Assembly: GCF_003031265.1 (NCBI RefSeq)
Contig: NZ_CP019966.1
Location: 1,488,001-1,552,000, forward strand
Source of the DNA: Rhodopseudomonas palustris
GTDB lineage: Bacteria; Pseudomonadota; Alphaproteobacteria; Rhizobiales; Xanthobacteraceae
Direction of reading: 5' to 3'
Length of the DNA: 64,000 nt
Below, piece by piece: positions 28,260-37,387 of this stretch. Position 1 is the first letter of the stretch. Each line of letters opens with the position of its first letter. The notes beneath the pieces are model-generated. The model was not told the DNA's origin, made no database searches, and worked only from the letters and a program-made list of their open reading frames with translations. A program made the position numbers and the translations under genes.

Positions 28260-31200
28260 GCCAGCGCTGCCCCCGCATCGCAGCGGCGAGCCGCGCGCTT
28301 CTGCTTAAAGCCTTCGATCAGGCCGTAGATCGCCGGGATGACGATCAGCGTCAGCAGTGTCGACGACACCATGCCTCCGATCATCGGCACCGCGATCCGC
28401 TGCATGATTTCGGAGCCGGTGCCGCTGCTCCACAGGATCGGCAGCAGGCCCGCCATGATCGCCACCACGGTCATCATCTTCGGCCGGACGCGCTCGACCG
28501 CGCCTTCCATGATCGCCTCCTGTAGATCGCGCGGCGTTAATCGCCGGCCTTCAGCGGCGCATCGCGCTTTGGCGGCGGCCAGGGCGTGGTCGAGATAGAT
28601 CAGCATCACCACGCCGGTCTCGGCTGCGACGCCCGCCAGCGCGATGAAGCCGACTGCGACTGCGACCGACAGATTGAAGCCGAGCGCCCACATCAGCCAC
28701 AGCCCGCCGACCAGCGCGAACGGCAGCGACAGCATCACGATCAGCGTTTCGGTCAGCGATCGGAAGTTGAGGTAGAGCAGCAGGAAGATGATCGCGAGCG
28801 TCAGCGGCACCACGATCTTCAGCCGCGCGGTGGCGCGTTCGAGGTACTCGTACTGCCCGCTCCAGGTCACATAGGTGCCGGCCGGGAAGCTCACGCCGGC
28901 CTGCACCGCCTGCTTGGCGTCGGCGACGTAGCCGCCGAGGTCGCGGTCGCGGATATCGACATAGATGTAGGTCGCGAGCTGGCCGTTCTCGGTGCGGATC
29001 GAGGTTGGGCCGCGCGCCGGCTGCACCGTCGCCACCTCGCCGAGCGGCACGGCGCCGCCGGCCGGCAGCGGCACCAGCACGTCCCGGGCGATTCCTTGCG
29101 GATCGTCACGCAGCTCGCGTGGATAGCGCATGTTGACGGTGAAGCGCTGGCGGCCTTCCACCGTCGTGGTCACGGTTTGGCCGCCGAGCGCAGTGGCAAT
29201 GGTGTCCTGCACGTCCTGGATCGCGAGGCCGTAGCGTGCCAGCGCCGTTCGATCCGGAACAATCTCCAGATAATAGCCGCCGATGGTGCGTTCGGCATAG
29301 GCCGAGGAGGTGCCGGGGACGGTCTTCAGCACCTGCTCGACCTGTTTGGCGAGGCGGTCGATCTCGACCAGATCGGTGCCGATCACCTTGACGCCCACCG
29401 GCGTGCGGATGCCGGTCGACAGCATGTCGATCCGCGCCTTGATCGGCATTGTCCAGGCATTGGAGACGCCGGGGAATTGCAGCGCCTTGTCCATCTCGGC
29501 AATCAGCCCGTCGGTGGTCAGGCCTGGTCGCCATTCTGCTTTCGGCTTGAGGTTGATCACCGTCTCGAACATTTCGGTCGGCGCCGGATCGGTCGCAGTC
29601 GAAGCGCGGCCGGCCTTGCCGTACACCGAGGCGACCTCGGGGAAGCCGCGGATGATGCGATCCTGCATCTGCAGCAGCTCGGCCGCCTTGGTGATCGACA
29701 GGCCGGGCAGGGTGGTCGGCATGTAGAGCAGCGTGCCTTCGTCGAGCGCGGGCATGAACTCGGTGCCGAGTTGGCGCGCCGGCCAAATCGAGACGCCGAG
29801 CACCACCAAAGCCAGCACGATCACCAGCGTCTTGGCGCGCAGCACGCCGCGGATCACCGGACGATAGATCCAGATCAGCGCCCGGTTGATGATGTTGCGA
29901 TGCTCCGGAACGATCTTGCCGCGGACGAAGATCACCATCAGGGCCGGCACCAGCGTCACCGACAGCAGCGCGGCCGCCGCCATCGCGAATGTCTTGGTGA
30001 AGGCGAGCGGTCCGAACAGCCGGCCCTCTTGTGATTCCAGCGTGAAGATCGGCAGGAACGACACGGTGATGATCAAGAGACTGAAGAACAGCGCCGGTCC
30101 GACCTCGGAGGCGGCCTCGATCAGGATCGCGACGCGTGACTTGCCCGGTTCGGCGCGCTCAAGGTGCTTATGGGCGTTCTCGATCATCACGATCGCGGCG
30201 TCGACCATGGCGCCGATGGCGATCGCGATGCCGCCGAGGCTCATGATGTTGGAGCCGAGGCCGAGCAGCTTCATTGCGGCGAAAGCCATCAGCACGCCGA
30301 TCGGGAGCATCAGGATCGCCACCAGCGCGCTGCGGACGTGCAGGAGGAAGATGATGCACACCGCGGCGACCACCAGGCTCTCTTCGAGCAGCGTGTGCTT
30401 CAGCGTGTCGATCGCGCTGTAGATCAGCGTCGAACGGTCATACACCGGCACGATCTCGACAGATTTCGGCAGGCTGCTGGCGATCTCCTGGAAGCGTTTC
30501 TTGACGTGCTCGATCACATCGAGCGCGTTGACGCCGAAGCGCTGCAGCACGATACCGCTGGCGACTTCGCCTTCGCCGTTGAGCTCCGCGATGCCGCGGC
30601 GCTCATCGGGGCCGAGTTCGACCCGCGCGACGTCCTTCAGCAGCACTGGTGTGCCGCCGCTAGCCCTCAGCACGATGTTGCCGAGGTCGTTGATGTCCTT
30701 GATGTAGCCTTTGCCGCGGATGACGTATTCGAACTCCGACAGCTCGACGGTGCGGCCACCGACATCGGCATTCGACGCACGGATCGCCTCGCGCATCCGC
30801 GCCATAGTGATGCCGCGGTCACGCATCCGCTGCGGATCGAGCACCACGTTGTACTGCTTGACGAAGCCGCCGATGCTGGCGACCTCGGCGACGCCTTCGG
30901 CCTTGGCCAGCGCAAACCGCAGATTCCAGTCCTGGATGGTGCGGGTGTCAGCAAGGTTCAGCTGTTTCGACATCACCGCGTATTGATAGACCCAGCCGAC
31001 ACCGGTGGCGTCCGGGCCGATGCTCGGCGCGACGCCTGCCGGCAGGCGCGAGGCGGCGCCGTTGAGGAATTCCAGCACCCTCGACCGCGCCCAGTAGATG
31101 TCGGTTCCATCCTCGAAGATCACGTAGACGAACGACACGCCGAAGAACGAGAAGCCGCGCACCACTTTCGACTTCGGCACCGTCAACATCGCGGTGGTCA

Positions 31201-31405
31201 GCGGATAGGTGACCTGATCCTCGATCACCTGCGGCGCCTGCCCGGGATATTCGGTGTAGACGACGACCTGGGTGTCGGAGAGATCCGGAATGGCGTCGAG
31301 CGGCAGATGCAGCAGGGCGTAGAGGCCCGCAGCCGCTGCGAAGCCGGTGCCGAACAGCACCAGCAGCAGGTTGCGCGCCGACCAAGCGATGATCCGGGCA
31401 ATCAT
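28247..31405 (-). CDS. Heavy-metal efflux RND transporter, CusA/CzcA family
   Basis: The protein has 1052 residues and the RND layout of twelve membrane helices and two large periplasmic loops. Marks of the metal (HME) branch are PDLSDTQVVVYTEYPGQAP near the N-terminus and GAMVDAAIVMIENAHKHLE with the proton-relay Asp in TM4. Later segments are LVGGLWLMWALGFNLSVAVA and GFIALAGVAAETGVVMLIYL. It pumps Cu(I)/Ag(I) or divalent metals from periplasm or cytoplasm through a tripartite complex. It overlaps cusB by four bases. No outer-membrane CusC-type gene is in this window, so one is recruited from elsewhere. Copper or silver is favoured by the neighbours. Confidence 0.93.
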   Translation of the reverse strand: MIARIIAWSARNLLLVLFGTGFAAAAGLYALLHLPLDAIPDLSDTQVVVYTEYPGQAPQVIEDQVTYPLTTAMLTVPKSKVVRGFSFFGVSFVYVIFEDGTDIYWARSRVLEFLNGAASRLPAGVAPSIGPDATGVGWVYQYAVMSKQLNLADTRTIQDWNLRFALAKAEGVAEVASIGGFVKQYNVVLDPQRMRDRGITMARMREAIRASNADVGGRTVELSEFEYVIRGKGYIKDINDLGNIVLRASGGTPVLLKDVARVELGPDERRGIAELNGEGEVASGIVLQRFGVNALDVIEHVKKRFQEIASSLPKSVEIVPVYDRSTLIYSAIDTLKHTLLEESLVVAAVCIIFLLHVRSALVAILMLPIGVLMAFAAMKLLGLGSNIMSLGGIAIAIGAMVDAAIVMIENAHKHLERAEPGKSRVAILIEAASEVGPALFFSLLIITVSFLPIFTLESQEGRLFGPLAFTKTFAMAAAALLSVTLVPALMVIFVRGKIVPEHRNIINRALIWIYRPVIRGVLRAKTLVIVLALVVLGVSIWPARQLGTEFMPALDEGTLLYMPTTLPGLSITKAAELLQMQDRIIRGFPEVASVYGKAGRASTATDPAPTEMFETVINLKPKAEWRPGLTTDGLIAEMDKALQFPGVSNAWTMPIKARIDMLSTGIRTPVGVKVIGTDLVEIDRLAKQVEQVLKTVPGTSSAYAERTIGGYYLEIVPDRTALARYGLAIQDVQDTIATALGGQTVTTTVEGRQRFTVNMRYPRELRDDPQGIARDVLVPLPAGGAVPLGEVATVQPARGPTSIRTENGQLATYIYVDIRDRDLGGYVADAKQAVQAGVSFPAGTYVTWSGQYEYLERATARLKIVVPLTLAIIFLLLYLNFRSLTETLIVMLSLPFALVGGLWLMWALGFNLSVAVAVGFIALAGVAAETGVVMLIYLDHALAAAKARCAAEGRRLTPRDLQEAIMEGAVERVRPKMMTVVAIMAGLLPILWSSGTGSEIMQRIAVPMIGGMVSSTLLTLIVIPAIYGLIEGFKQKRAARRCDAGAALAPGA

Positions 31406-32796
31406 GGCTGGGCTCCGGCGTGGTCGTGTGCGTGATTGTGAGACGATGCTTGCGGCTCGGTGGTGGGGGCGTTCGCTCCGTCGGCAAAGCCCTTTAGCGC
31501 GGCCTTCAGATTGCTCTCGGCGTCGATCAGGAAGTTGGCGGAGGTGACCACCGCCTCGCCTTCGTCGATGCCGTGTTTGATCTCGAGGACGCCGTCGCCG
31601 CGACGTCCGAGCGTCACCGTCCGCGGCTCGAACCGGCCGTCGCCCTTGTCCACCAGCACGATGCGGCTGCTGCCACTATCGAGCACAGCGGAGGTGGGGA
31701 TCGTCAGCGCCGGTGCGTCGCCGGCGATGTCGATCTCGGCATCGACATACATGTCCGGCAGCAGCTTCAGATCCGGATTGGCGAGTTCGACGCGCAGCCG
31801 CGTGGTGCGGGTGTCGCGATTGACCTGCGGATAGATCACCGCAATCGTTCCGGACAGTGCGCGATCCGGGAAGGCGCGCGCCCGGATCGTCACCTTCTGG
31901 CCGACAGCGAGAGAGCCGAGATCGCGTTCGGCGACGTCGACCAGCGCCCACACCGTTGAGATGTCGGCGATTCGAAACAGCACGTCGCCGACATTGGCGC
32001 GCATGCCGTCGATTGCGTTGCGCTCCAGCACGATGCCGTCGCGTGGCGCGCGCCATTGCACCGTCACCGGCGCGGTCCGCGTCCGTTCCAATTCGGCGAT
32101 AGTCTCGTCGGGTACGTCGAGATTGACCAGCCGCTGCCGCGAGCCGCGGCCGAACGCTTCGATCGTGCTGGTGGTCTTCGAGTTGATGGTCGACAGATAT
32201 TCGGCGGCGGCCGACGCGATCGCCGAGCTGTAGATCTGCATCAGCGGCTGCCCGGCCTTGACGAAGCTGCCGGTGGTGACGTCGGCGATCTTCTCGACGA
32301 AGCTCTCGCTGCGCATCGCGATCACCGAGACGCGGCGCTCGTCGAGCTGGATCACGCCAGGGGCCTTCACCATCACATGCAGGGCGCGGCGTTCGGCTGG
32401 CTCGGATTTGACGCCGCTGCGCTGGATCTTGCCGGGCGATAGCTTCACCGTGCCGTCCGCACTGTCCTCGCCCTCATAGACGGGGACGTAGTCCATCCCC
32501 ATCGAGTCCTTCTTCGGCACCTTGGAGATGTCGGGCAGCCCCATTGGATTGCGGTAGTACAGGATCTTGCGGGTGGGATCGGGCGCGGGCTTCGGCGCCG
32601 GCTGCGCAGAGGGCTCGTCGGCCTCATACACCGGCAGATAAGCGCGGCCTTGCGCATCGGCCTTCGGCACGGCCGACCAGCGCGGCGCGCCGGATGGATC
32701 GCGGTAGTACAGCGGCGATCGCTCGTCGGCCGCAGCGGGCGCAGCGAAACAGAGTCCGATCAGAAACAGCAGGGAGGGTGAGCGCAGCTTGGTCAT
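31402..32796 (-). CDS. Metal efflux RND membrane-fusion protein, CusB type, with two heavy-metal-binding repeats
   Basis: The protein has 464 residues. After the signal peptide (LLFLIGLCFAAPAAA), two tandem about 30-residue motifs occur: YYRDPSGAPRWSAVPKADAQ and YYRNPMGLPDISKVPKKDSM. Each ends in a Y-x-P-V-Y-E-type stop. Only the second keeps the Met residues (NPMG, SMGMD) expected to bind copper. The hairpin, lipoyl, beta-barrel and membrane-proximal domains follow (about 125-430). The tail is His-rich (SSHNHAHDHAGAQ), possibly another metal site. An in-frame GTG nine bases upstream is an alternative start; ATG 32796 is preferred. Confidence 0.9.
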   Translation of the reverse strand: MTKLRSPSLLFLIGLCFAAPAAADERSPLYYRDPSGAPRWSAVPKADAQGRAYLPVYEADEPSAQPAPKPAPDPTRKILYYRNPMGLPDISKVPKKDSMGMDYVPVYEGEDSADGTVKLSPGKIQRSGVKSEPAERRALHVMVKAPGVIQLDERRVSVIAMRSESFVEKIADVTTGSFVKAGQPLMQIYSSAIASAAAEYLSTINSKTTSTIEAFGRGSRQRLVNLDVPDETIAELERTRTAPVTVQWRAPRDGIVLERNAIDGMRANVGDVLFRIADISTVWALVDVAERDLGSLAVGQKVTIRARAFPDRALSGTIAVIYPQVNRDTRTTRLRVELANPDLKLLPDMYVDAEIDIAGDAPALTIPTSAVLDSGSSRIVLVDKGDGRFEPRTVTLGRRGDGVLEIKHGIDEGEAVVTSANFLIDAESNLKAALKGFADGANAPTTEPQASSHNHAHDHAGAQP

Positions 32797-32883
32797 GACG
32801 TGCACCGTCGCGCGCCGCCAGGGCGCATCCGAATTCGGGAGATTGGAAGGACGGCGGCGCCGCGGCTGCGGCGCCGCGCTGGC

Positions 32884-33279
32884 CTATTTGAATGCCTTGA
32901 CGATCACCTTGCCGGTGACGGTCTCGGGCTCGCCCTGGACCTTCGCCGACAGCGTGATCTGGTAGCGGCCGGCCATCGGCAGGTCGGTCTTGAAGGCGTA
33001 CACGCCGGGCTCCGGCGACGGCAGCGCTGTCACCGGCGACACCATGTCGGCCATGTTGTCCGGCGCCATGTCGACGCGGGTCTTGAAGATCACCGCGCCT
33101 TCCACCGGCTTGCCGGTGGTCTTGTGGGTGAGGCGAATCGCGACGGTGACGTCGTCGCCCTTCTTCATCTCGGGCGTCTTGGGCTCGAAGGCGTAGTCAC
33201 CTGCGCCTGCCATCGCGGCGGTCGCAAACAGGGCGAGCGCGGCGGCGCAGGCCGCTGCGGTGCTGAATTTCGCAGTCAT
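32884..33279 (-). CDS. Periplasmic FixH/YtkA-like domain protein of the metal efflux operon
   Basis: About 131 residues. A signal peptide ends at AMAGA, followed by a beta-sandwich: EMKKGDDVTVAIRLTHKTTGKPV, then an Asp/Met-rich loop (VDMAPDNMADMVSP), then GVYAFKTDLPMAGRYQI. This is the FixH/YtkA-like fold often found beside Cus-type efflux genes. The Met-rich loop could bind copper (inference). Three adjacent starts exist; GGAG lies 6 bases before ATG 33279, so that one is preferred, and 33282 is possible. Confidence 0.8.
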   Translation of the reverse strand: MTAKFSTAAACAAALALFATAAMAGAGDYAFEPKTPEMKKGDDVTVAIRLTHKTTGKPVEGAVIFKTRVDMAPDNMADMVSPVTALPSPEPGVYAFKTDLPMAGRYQITLSAKVQGEPETVTGKVIVKAFK

Positions 33280-33375
33280 CATGATCTCCAAACGTGTCTG
33301 ATCTCGTGCCGCGGCCGAACGGCGCGCAGCATTTATCGGCGCGGGCGAAACGCTCGCGCGGCGGTCAGCGAGAGA

Positions 33376-33774
33376 TCAGACGCGAGGAGGCCGGAACGGC
33401 GGGCTGCCGGCGTGGTCCGGCACGAACAGGTCGGCCGGGGGGGACACTGGACTGGCGCGTTGGGCGATGAACTTCACCGGCACCGTAGCAACCGGCGAGA
33501 AGCCGACCGAGGCGCCGACGCAGCAGAACCCGAGCGGGCACTTAGCCGGATGTTTCGGCAGGGAGGGCGTTACTGGCGCCGCATCGGCGGTGGCGCCGTG
33601 GCAAGATTCGACGGCGGCGGTGACGTGGGTGCCAGCGTGATGCTCGTGGTGCTGGACGTGCTGCGCGGCTTCCGCCGGTCCGGTAGGCAGCATGACGGCC
33701 GACGCCGAGCCGACCGGCAAAGCCGCCAGCGACAACGCCATCATCAGCGCCAAGATCGTCCGGAACAGTCGCAT
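33376..33774 (-). CDS. Small His/Cys-containing secreted protein of the metal efflux operon
   Basis: The protein has 132 residues. It has an N-terminal hydrophobic signal (ILALMMALSLAALPVGSASA), a His-rich stretch HVQHHEHHAGTH, then two Cys clusters (ESCHGATA and KCPLGFCC). It resembles the DUF2946-type proteins often found in copper loci. It is the first gene of the metal efflux operon, 94 bases before the FixH-like gene. The His and Cys content points to metal sequestration or sensing in the periplasm. No enzyme motif is visible. Confidence 0.7.
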   Translation of the reverse strand: MRLFRTILALMMALSLAALPVGSASAVMLPTGPAEAAQHVQHHEHHAGTHVTAAVESCHGATADAAPVTPSLPKHPAKCPLGFCCVGASVGFSPVATVPVKFIAQRASPVSPPADLFVPDHAGSPPFRPPRV

Positions 33775-34317
33775 CCCGCTTTCAGCTCGCCAAGGGCTAT
33801 CGGCGATCCGATAGCACGATGCCAGAGGTAAGACTTGTCACGCGTCAATTTCAAGACCGACGCTTATAGAAGGCGCGACGGTCTCGATTTTGGTGATCAT
33901 ACCCCTGCAGGGTATCCGGGCGCAAGGGTGCCGTTTCGGCATCCGCCACGGGGCTGGCGCGCGCGCCGGGCGCTGCATCGAGCCTCCCTGGTGCCGTGAC
34001 ACCTGTCCGTCGCCTGCTGCCGGCCCTGCAGTGGCCGTCGGGACACAATTCCACATCCATCTAAAGAATTATTCTCGTGGCGCGAAGGAACTCATTCTTC
34101 TGCGAGCGCCTTCGAGAAAATGCACTGCTAATCGTCCGGGTTGAATCGACAGCAATGAGTTGAGTGCATCTGTTAGTAGAAATCTATTCTATTAGTTGTG
34201 TGTTTGGCGACAGATCGCTGACATGGACACAACTCAAATCTTCTCCTATTCCGCGAAGGTGGTCCATTTGAGCGACGCGCCGGCACTTGGGTGCCGCGGC
34301 GCCGAGGGTAGTGATTC
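33775..34317. other. Divergent intergenic region between metal efflux and encapsulin loci
   Basis: 543 bases without a convincing gene; short frames here have no family match or ribosome-binding site. The left part holds the ATACCC/GGGTAT operator. The right part (about 34060-34210) is markedly AT-rich for this genome, with AGAATTATTCT (5-bp arms) at 34066-34076, and is the likely promoter of the encapsulin operon. Confidence 0.6.
33899..33915. promoter_or_regulatory. CsoR/FrmR-like metal-responsive operator candidate
   Basis: ATACCC-CTGCA-GGGTAT, perfect 6-bp arms with 5-base spacer, 124 bases before the first gene of the metal efflux operon. TACCC...GGGTA half-sites are typical of copper (CsoR) and nickel (RcnR) repressors. 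No CsoR-type gene is present in this window, so the cognate regulator would be encoded elsewhere. Confidence 0.45.
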
Positions 34318-35262
34318 ATGACTGAAGATACCGAAGTCCGCAGGACGCTCGCTGAAGGCGCTGCGCGCCAACTCGCCAACGCGACCAAGACCCGCGCGCA
34401 ATGGGGCGGCATCTCCCCGCGCTGGCTGGTGCCGCTGTTGCAATGGACGCCGGTCGAGGCTGGTATCTTCCGTCTCAATCGCGTCAAGGAAACGCGCGGC
34501 GCGACCGCATCTGCCTCGTTCGATGTCGAATGCAGCCCGCGGCGCGACCGCGATCCGGATCTGCCGGAGACCTTCGTCGACTACGAGGAGCATCCGCGCG
34601 AGTACTTCCTCAACGCAGTGACGACCGTGCTGGACGTGCAGACCCGCGTGTCCGACCTCTACAGCCATCCGTTCGATCAGATCCAGGAGCAGCTGCGGCT
34701 GCTGATCGAGAAGGTCAAGGAGCGGCAGGAAGGCGAACTGATCAACAACGCCGAATATGGCCTGCTCGCCAACACCGCGCCGTCGCAGCGGATTTCGACC
34801 CGGAAGGGCCCCCCGACCCCGGACGATCTCGATGAGCTGATCACCAAGGTCTGGAAGGAGCCGGCATTCTTCCTGGCGCATCCGCGCGCGATCGCTGCGT
34901 TCGGTCGCGAGTGCACCCGCCGCGGCGTGCCGCCGCCGACCATCAATATGTTCGGTTCGCCGTTCCTCACCTGGCGCGGGCTGCCGCTGGTGCCGTCCGA
35001 CAAGGTGCCGTTCGACGAAGCCGGCCGCACCAAGATCCTTCTGCTGCGCACCGGCGAGAAGAAGCAGGGCGTGGTCGGTCTGTTCCAGCCCGGCGTGCCG
35101 GGCGAAGTGGCGCCGAGCCTGTCGGTGCGGTTCATGGGCATCAACCGCAAGGCGATCGCCTCGTATCTGATCTCGCTGTACTGCTCGCTGGCGGTGCTGA
35201 CCGAGGACGCGCTCGGTGTGCTCGATGACGTCGAGGTCGGTACGTATCATGAGTACGCCTGA
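34318..35262 (+). CDS. Family 2A encapsulin shell protein (SrpI/MMPI-like)
   Basis: The protein has 314 residues, with an HK97-type capsid fold expected. It self-assembles into an icosahedral protein compartment. Family 2 marks are ARQLANATKTRAQWGGISPR followed by WLVPLLQWTPVEAGIFRLNR, a Glu-rich E-loop region, and the C-terminal ISLYCSLAVLTEDALGVLDD. No cyclic-nucleotide-binding insertion is present, which separates 2A from 2B shells. The two following genes, a cysteine desulfurase with a long disordered extension and a serine acetyltransferase, are the known partners of family 2A encapsulins. Expected role: a cytosolic sulfur-storage or sulfur-mobilising compartment. The desulfurase start overlaps its stop codon region by 14 bases. 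Confidence 0.93.
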   Translation: MTEDTEVRRTLAEGAARQLANATKTRAQWGGISPRWLVPLLQWTPVEAGIFRLNRVKETRGATASASFDVECSPRRDRDPDLPETFVDYEEHPREYFLNAVTTVLDVQTRVSDLYSHPFDQIQEQLRLLIEKVKERQEGELINNAEYGLLANTAPSQRISTRKGPPTPDDLDELITKVWKEPAFFLAHPRAIAAFGRECTRRGVPPPTINMFGSPFLTWRGLPLVPSDKVPFDEAGRTKILLLRTGEKKQGVVGLFQPGVPGEVAPSLSVRFMGINRKAIASYLISLYCSLAVLTEDALGVLDDVEVGTYHEYA

Positions 35263-37228
35263 GCCGACCCTGCCGCATCCGGGCTCGGCGGCACTGCCGC
35301 AAGGCGGAGCGCTGCCGCATCCGGCGTCGCTGGAGCAGGCGTCCGCCGCAGCGGTCGGTGCACCGGATGTCGCCTCGATCGCGCGGCTGGCCAACGCGTT
35401 TTTCTCGGCGTTGCCGACCGGGGCGGTGCCGGAGCCCGGCGCCGCGCTCGGCTCGGCGCCACTGTTTGCCGCCGAGCCGCTGCACAACGCGATTCCCGGC
35501 ACGCCGGCGCTATCGCCCTCCTATAAGCCGAACCACAATCCCGGCGCGGCCTCGCCGATCCCCACCGTGGGCGCGGCGCGGCCGTCGGCACCGATCTTCG
35601 CGCTCGATCCTAATCTGGCGCCGGAGCCGACCACGGCGGTTGGCTCGTTGCCGCAGGAGCTGAAGGTGCCGCTCGCGGCTCCGCCTGTGGCGCCGCCGCC
35701 TCCGTCTGCACCAGCGGTGCAGCCTGTGTTTGCGCGTGACACTGATCTGGCCGCGCTACCCGGCCGGCTCGACGAATCCCGCAGCTTCGTGCCGCGCACT
35801 GCATTGCCGAGCGCGGGGCCATTCGGTGCCGACGCCGCGGCGACGGCAGCGCCGTTGTACTTTCTTGCGGACAATCCGGCCCTGGCCCATGCGACGCCGG
35901 CATCAGCAGCGCCGCCCCGTGTCGATACCTTCGACCTCACCGGATTGGCTCCGCAGCATCGCCCCGACGTGCACGTGCTCGATCTGTCCGGCGCAAGGCC
36001 GTTCGACGCCAACGTCTTCAAGCGTGATTTCCCGATCCTGCGCGAGACCGTCAACGGTCGGCCGCTGGTGTGGCTCGACAACGGCGCCACGACGCAGAAG
36101 CCACAATGCGTGATTGATCGGCTGGTGCAGTTCTACACGCACGAGAATTCCAACATCCATCGTGCCGCCCACACGCTGGCGGCGCGTTCGACCGATGCCT
36201 ATGAGGCAGCCCGCGACAAGGTGCGTGGCTTCATCAATGCGCCGTCGGTGAAGGACATCGTGTTCGTGCGCGGCGCCACCGAGGCGATCAACCTCGTGGC
36301 GCAGGCCTGGAGCCGCCGCAATGTCGGCGAAGGCGACGAGATCGTGGTGTCGCATCTCGAGCACCACGCCAACATCGTGCCGTGGCAGCAGCTCGCGGCC
36401 GAGAAGGGCGCGCGCTTGCGCGTTGCGCCAGTCGACGATCACGGCCAGATCCTGCTCGACGAATACGAGAAGCTGCTCGGGCCGAAGACCAAGATCGTCG
36501 CGTTCACGCAAGTCTCCAACGCGCTCGGCACGGTCACCCCGGTCGCTGAGATGACCGCGCTGGCGCATCGCCACGGCGCCAAGGTGCTGGTCGACGGTGC
36601 TCAGGGCGTCTGCCACATGCCGGTCGACGTCCAGGCGCTGGATGTCGACTTCTACGCCTTCTCCGGTCACAAGATGTTCGCGCCGACCGGGATCGGCGTG
36701 CTGTACGGCAAGGCCGATGTCCTCGAAGCGATGCCACCGTGGCAGGGCGGCGGCAACATGATCGCCGACGTCACTTTCGAGAAGACGATCTTCCAGGGGC
36801 CGCCGGATCGGTTCGAAGCCGGCACCGGCAATATCGCCGATGCGGTCGGTCTTGGCGCGGCGATCGATTACTTGACCCGCATTGGCATGGCCAACATTGC
36901 GGCGCACGAGCATGAGCTGCTTGCCTATGGCACCGAGCACCTGCTGACGGTGCCGGGCCTCAAGCTGATCGGCACTGCGCGCGAGAAGGCCGGCATCCTG
37001 TCGTTCGTGCTCGATGGCTGCCGCAGCGAGGATGTCGGAAAGGCGCTCGATCGCGAAGGCATCGCAGTGCGCGCCGGCCATCATTGCGCCCAGCCGATCC
37101 TGCGCCGGTTCGGGCTGGAAAGCACGGTGCGGCCGTCGCTCGCCCTCTATAACACCCATGACGACATCGACGCACTGGTCGACGCGTTGCGCCGACTGCA
37201 GAGCGGGCGGGGCGTGCGCGGGAACTGA
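35249..37228 (+). CDS. SufS-type cysteine desulfurase with N-terminal encapsulin-targeting extension
   Basis: The protein has 659 residues against about 410 for ordinary SufS. Residues 1-250 are disordered, rich in Ala and Pro, with short ordered-looking pieces such as LPHPGSAALPQGGALPHP and SIARLANAFFSALP. The enzyme core starts at FKRDFPILRETV. PLP is bound by K475 in FSGHKMFAPTG, and the catalytic persulfide Cys is C613 in RAGHHCAQP. The enzyme takes sulfur from L-cysteine, giving alanine. The extension is expected to anchor it inside the encapsulin shell, as known for family 2A cargo. ATG 35249 gives the short MSTPEPTLPHPG N-terminus; an earlier in-frame start lies inside the shell gene. 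Confidence 0.94.
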   Translation: MSTPEPTLPHPGSAALPQGGALPHPASLEQASAAAVGAPDVASIARLANAFFSALPTGAVPEPGAALGSAPLFAAEPLHNAIPGTPALSPSYKPNHNPGAASPIPTVGAARPSAPIFALDPNLAPEPTTAVGSLPQELKVPLAAPPVAPPPPSAPAVQPVFARDTDLAALPGRLDESRSFVPRTALPSAGPFGADAAATAAPLYFLADNPALAHATPASAAPPRVDTFDLTGLAPQHRPDVHVLDLSGARPFDANVFKRDFPILRETVNGRPLVWLDNGATTQKPQCVIDRLVQFYTHENSNIHRAAHTLAARSTDAYEAARDKVRGFINAPSVKDIVFVRGATEAINLVAQAWSRRNVGEGDEIVVSHLEHHANIVPWQQLAAEKGARLRVAPVDDHGQILLDEYEKLLGPKTKIVAFTQVSNALGTVTPVAEMTALAHRHGAKVLVDGAQGVCHMPVDVQALDVDFYAFSGHKMFAPTGIGVLYGKADVLEAMPPWQGGGNMIADVTFEKTIFQGPPDRFEAGTGNIADAVGLGAAIDYLTRIGMANIAAHEHELLAYGTEHLLTVPGLKLIGTAREKAGILSFVLDGCRSEDVGKALDREGIAVRAGHHCAQPILRRFGLESTVRPSLALYNTHDDIDALVDALRRLQSGRGVRGN

Positions 37229-37254
37229 TGGGAAGATGTCGCGTCTGAGGATGT

Positions 37255-37336
37255 CGTCATTGCGAGGAGCGAAGCGACGAAGCAATCCAGCTTCGTGCAC
37301 TGAGCTGGATTGCTTCGCCTTCGGCTCGCAATGACG
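37255..37336. repeat. Interspersed palindromic repeat, 'cgtcattgcgag' family, copy 2
   Basis: Same element as at 21495: CGTCATTGCGAGG ... CTCGCAATGACG with inner GAAGCAATCCAGCT / AGCTGGATTGCTTC arms. It lies inside the encapsulin operon, between the desulfurase and acetyltransferase genes, so its hairpin would be transcribed in the operon mRNA. Confidence 0.85.
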
Positions 37337-37387
37337 GGGAGAGATTGTCACTGAACGCTGTAAGGCCAACTCACCGGAGCCGCCTGC

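Noticed and set aside
33838..34060. Short minus-strand frames over the ATACCC/GGGTAT dyad
   Set aside because: No ribosome-binding site, no known family, Arg/Pro-rich composition; the dyad in the middle fits a regulatory region.
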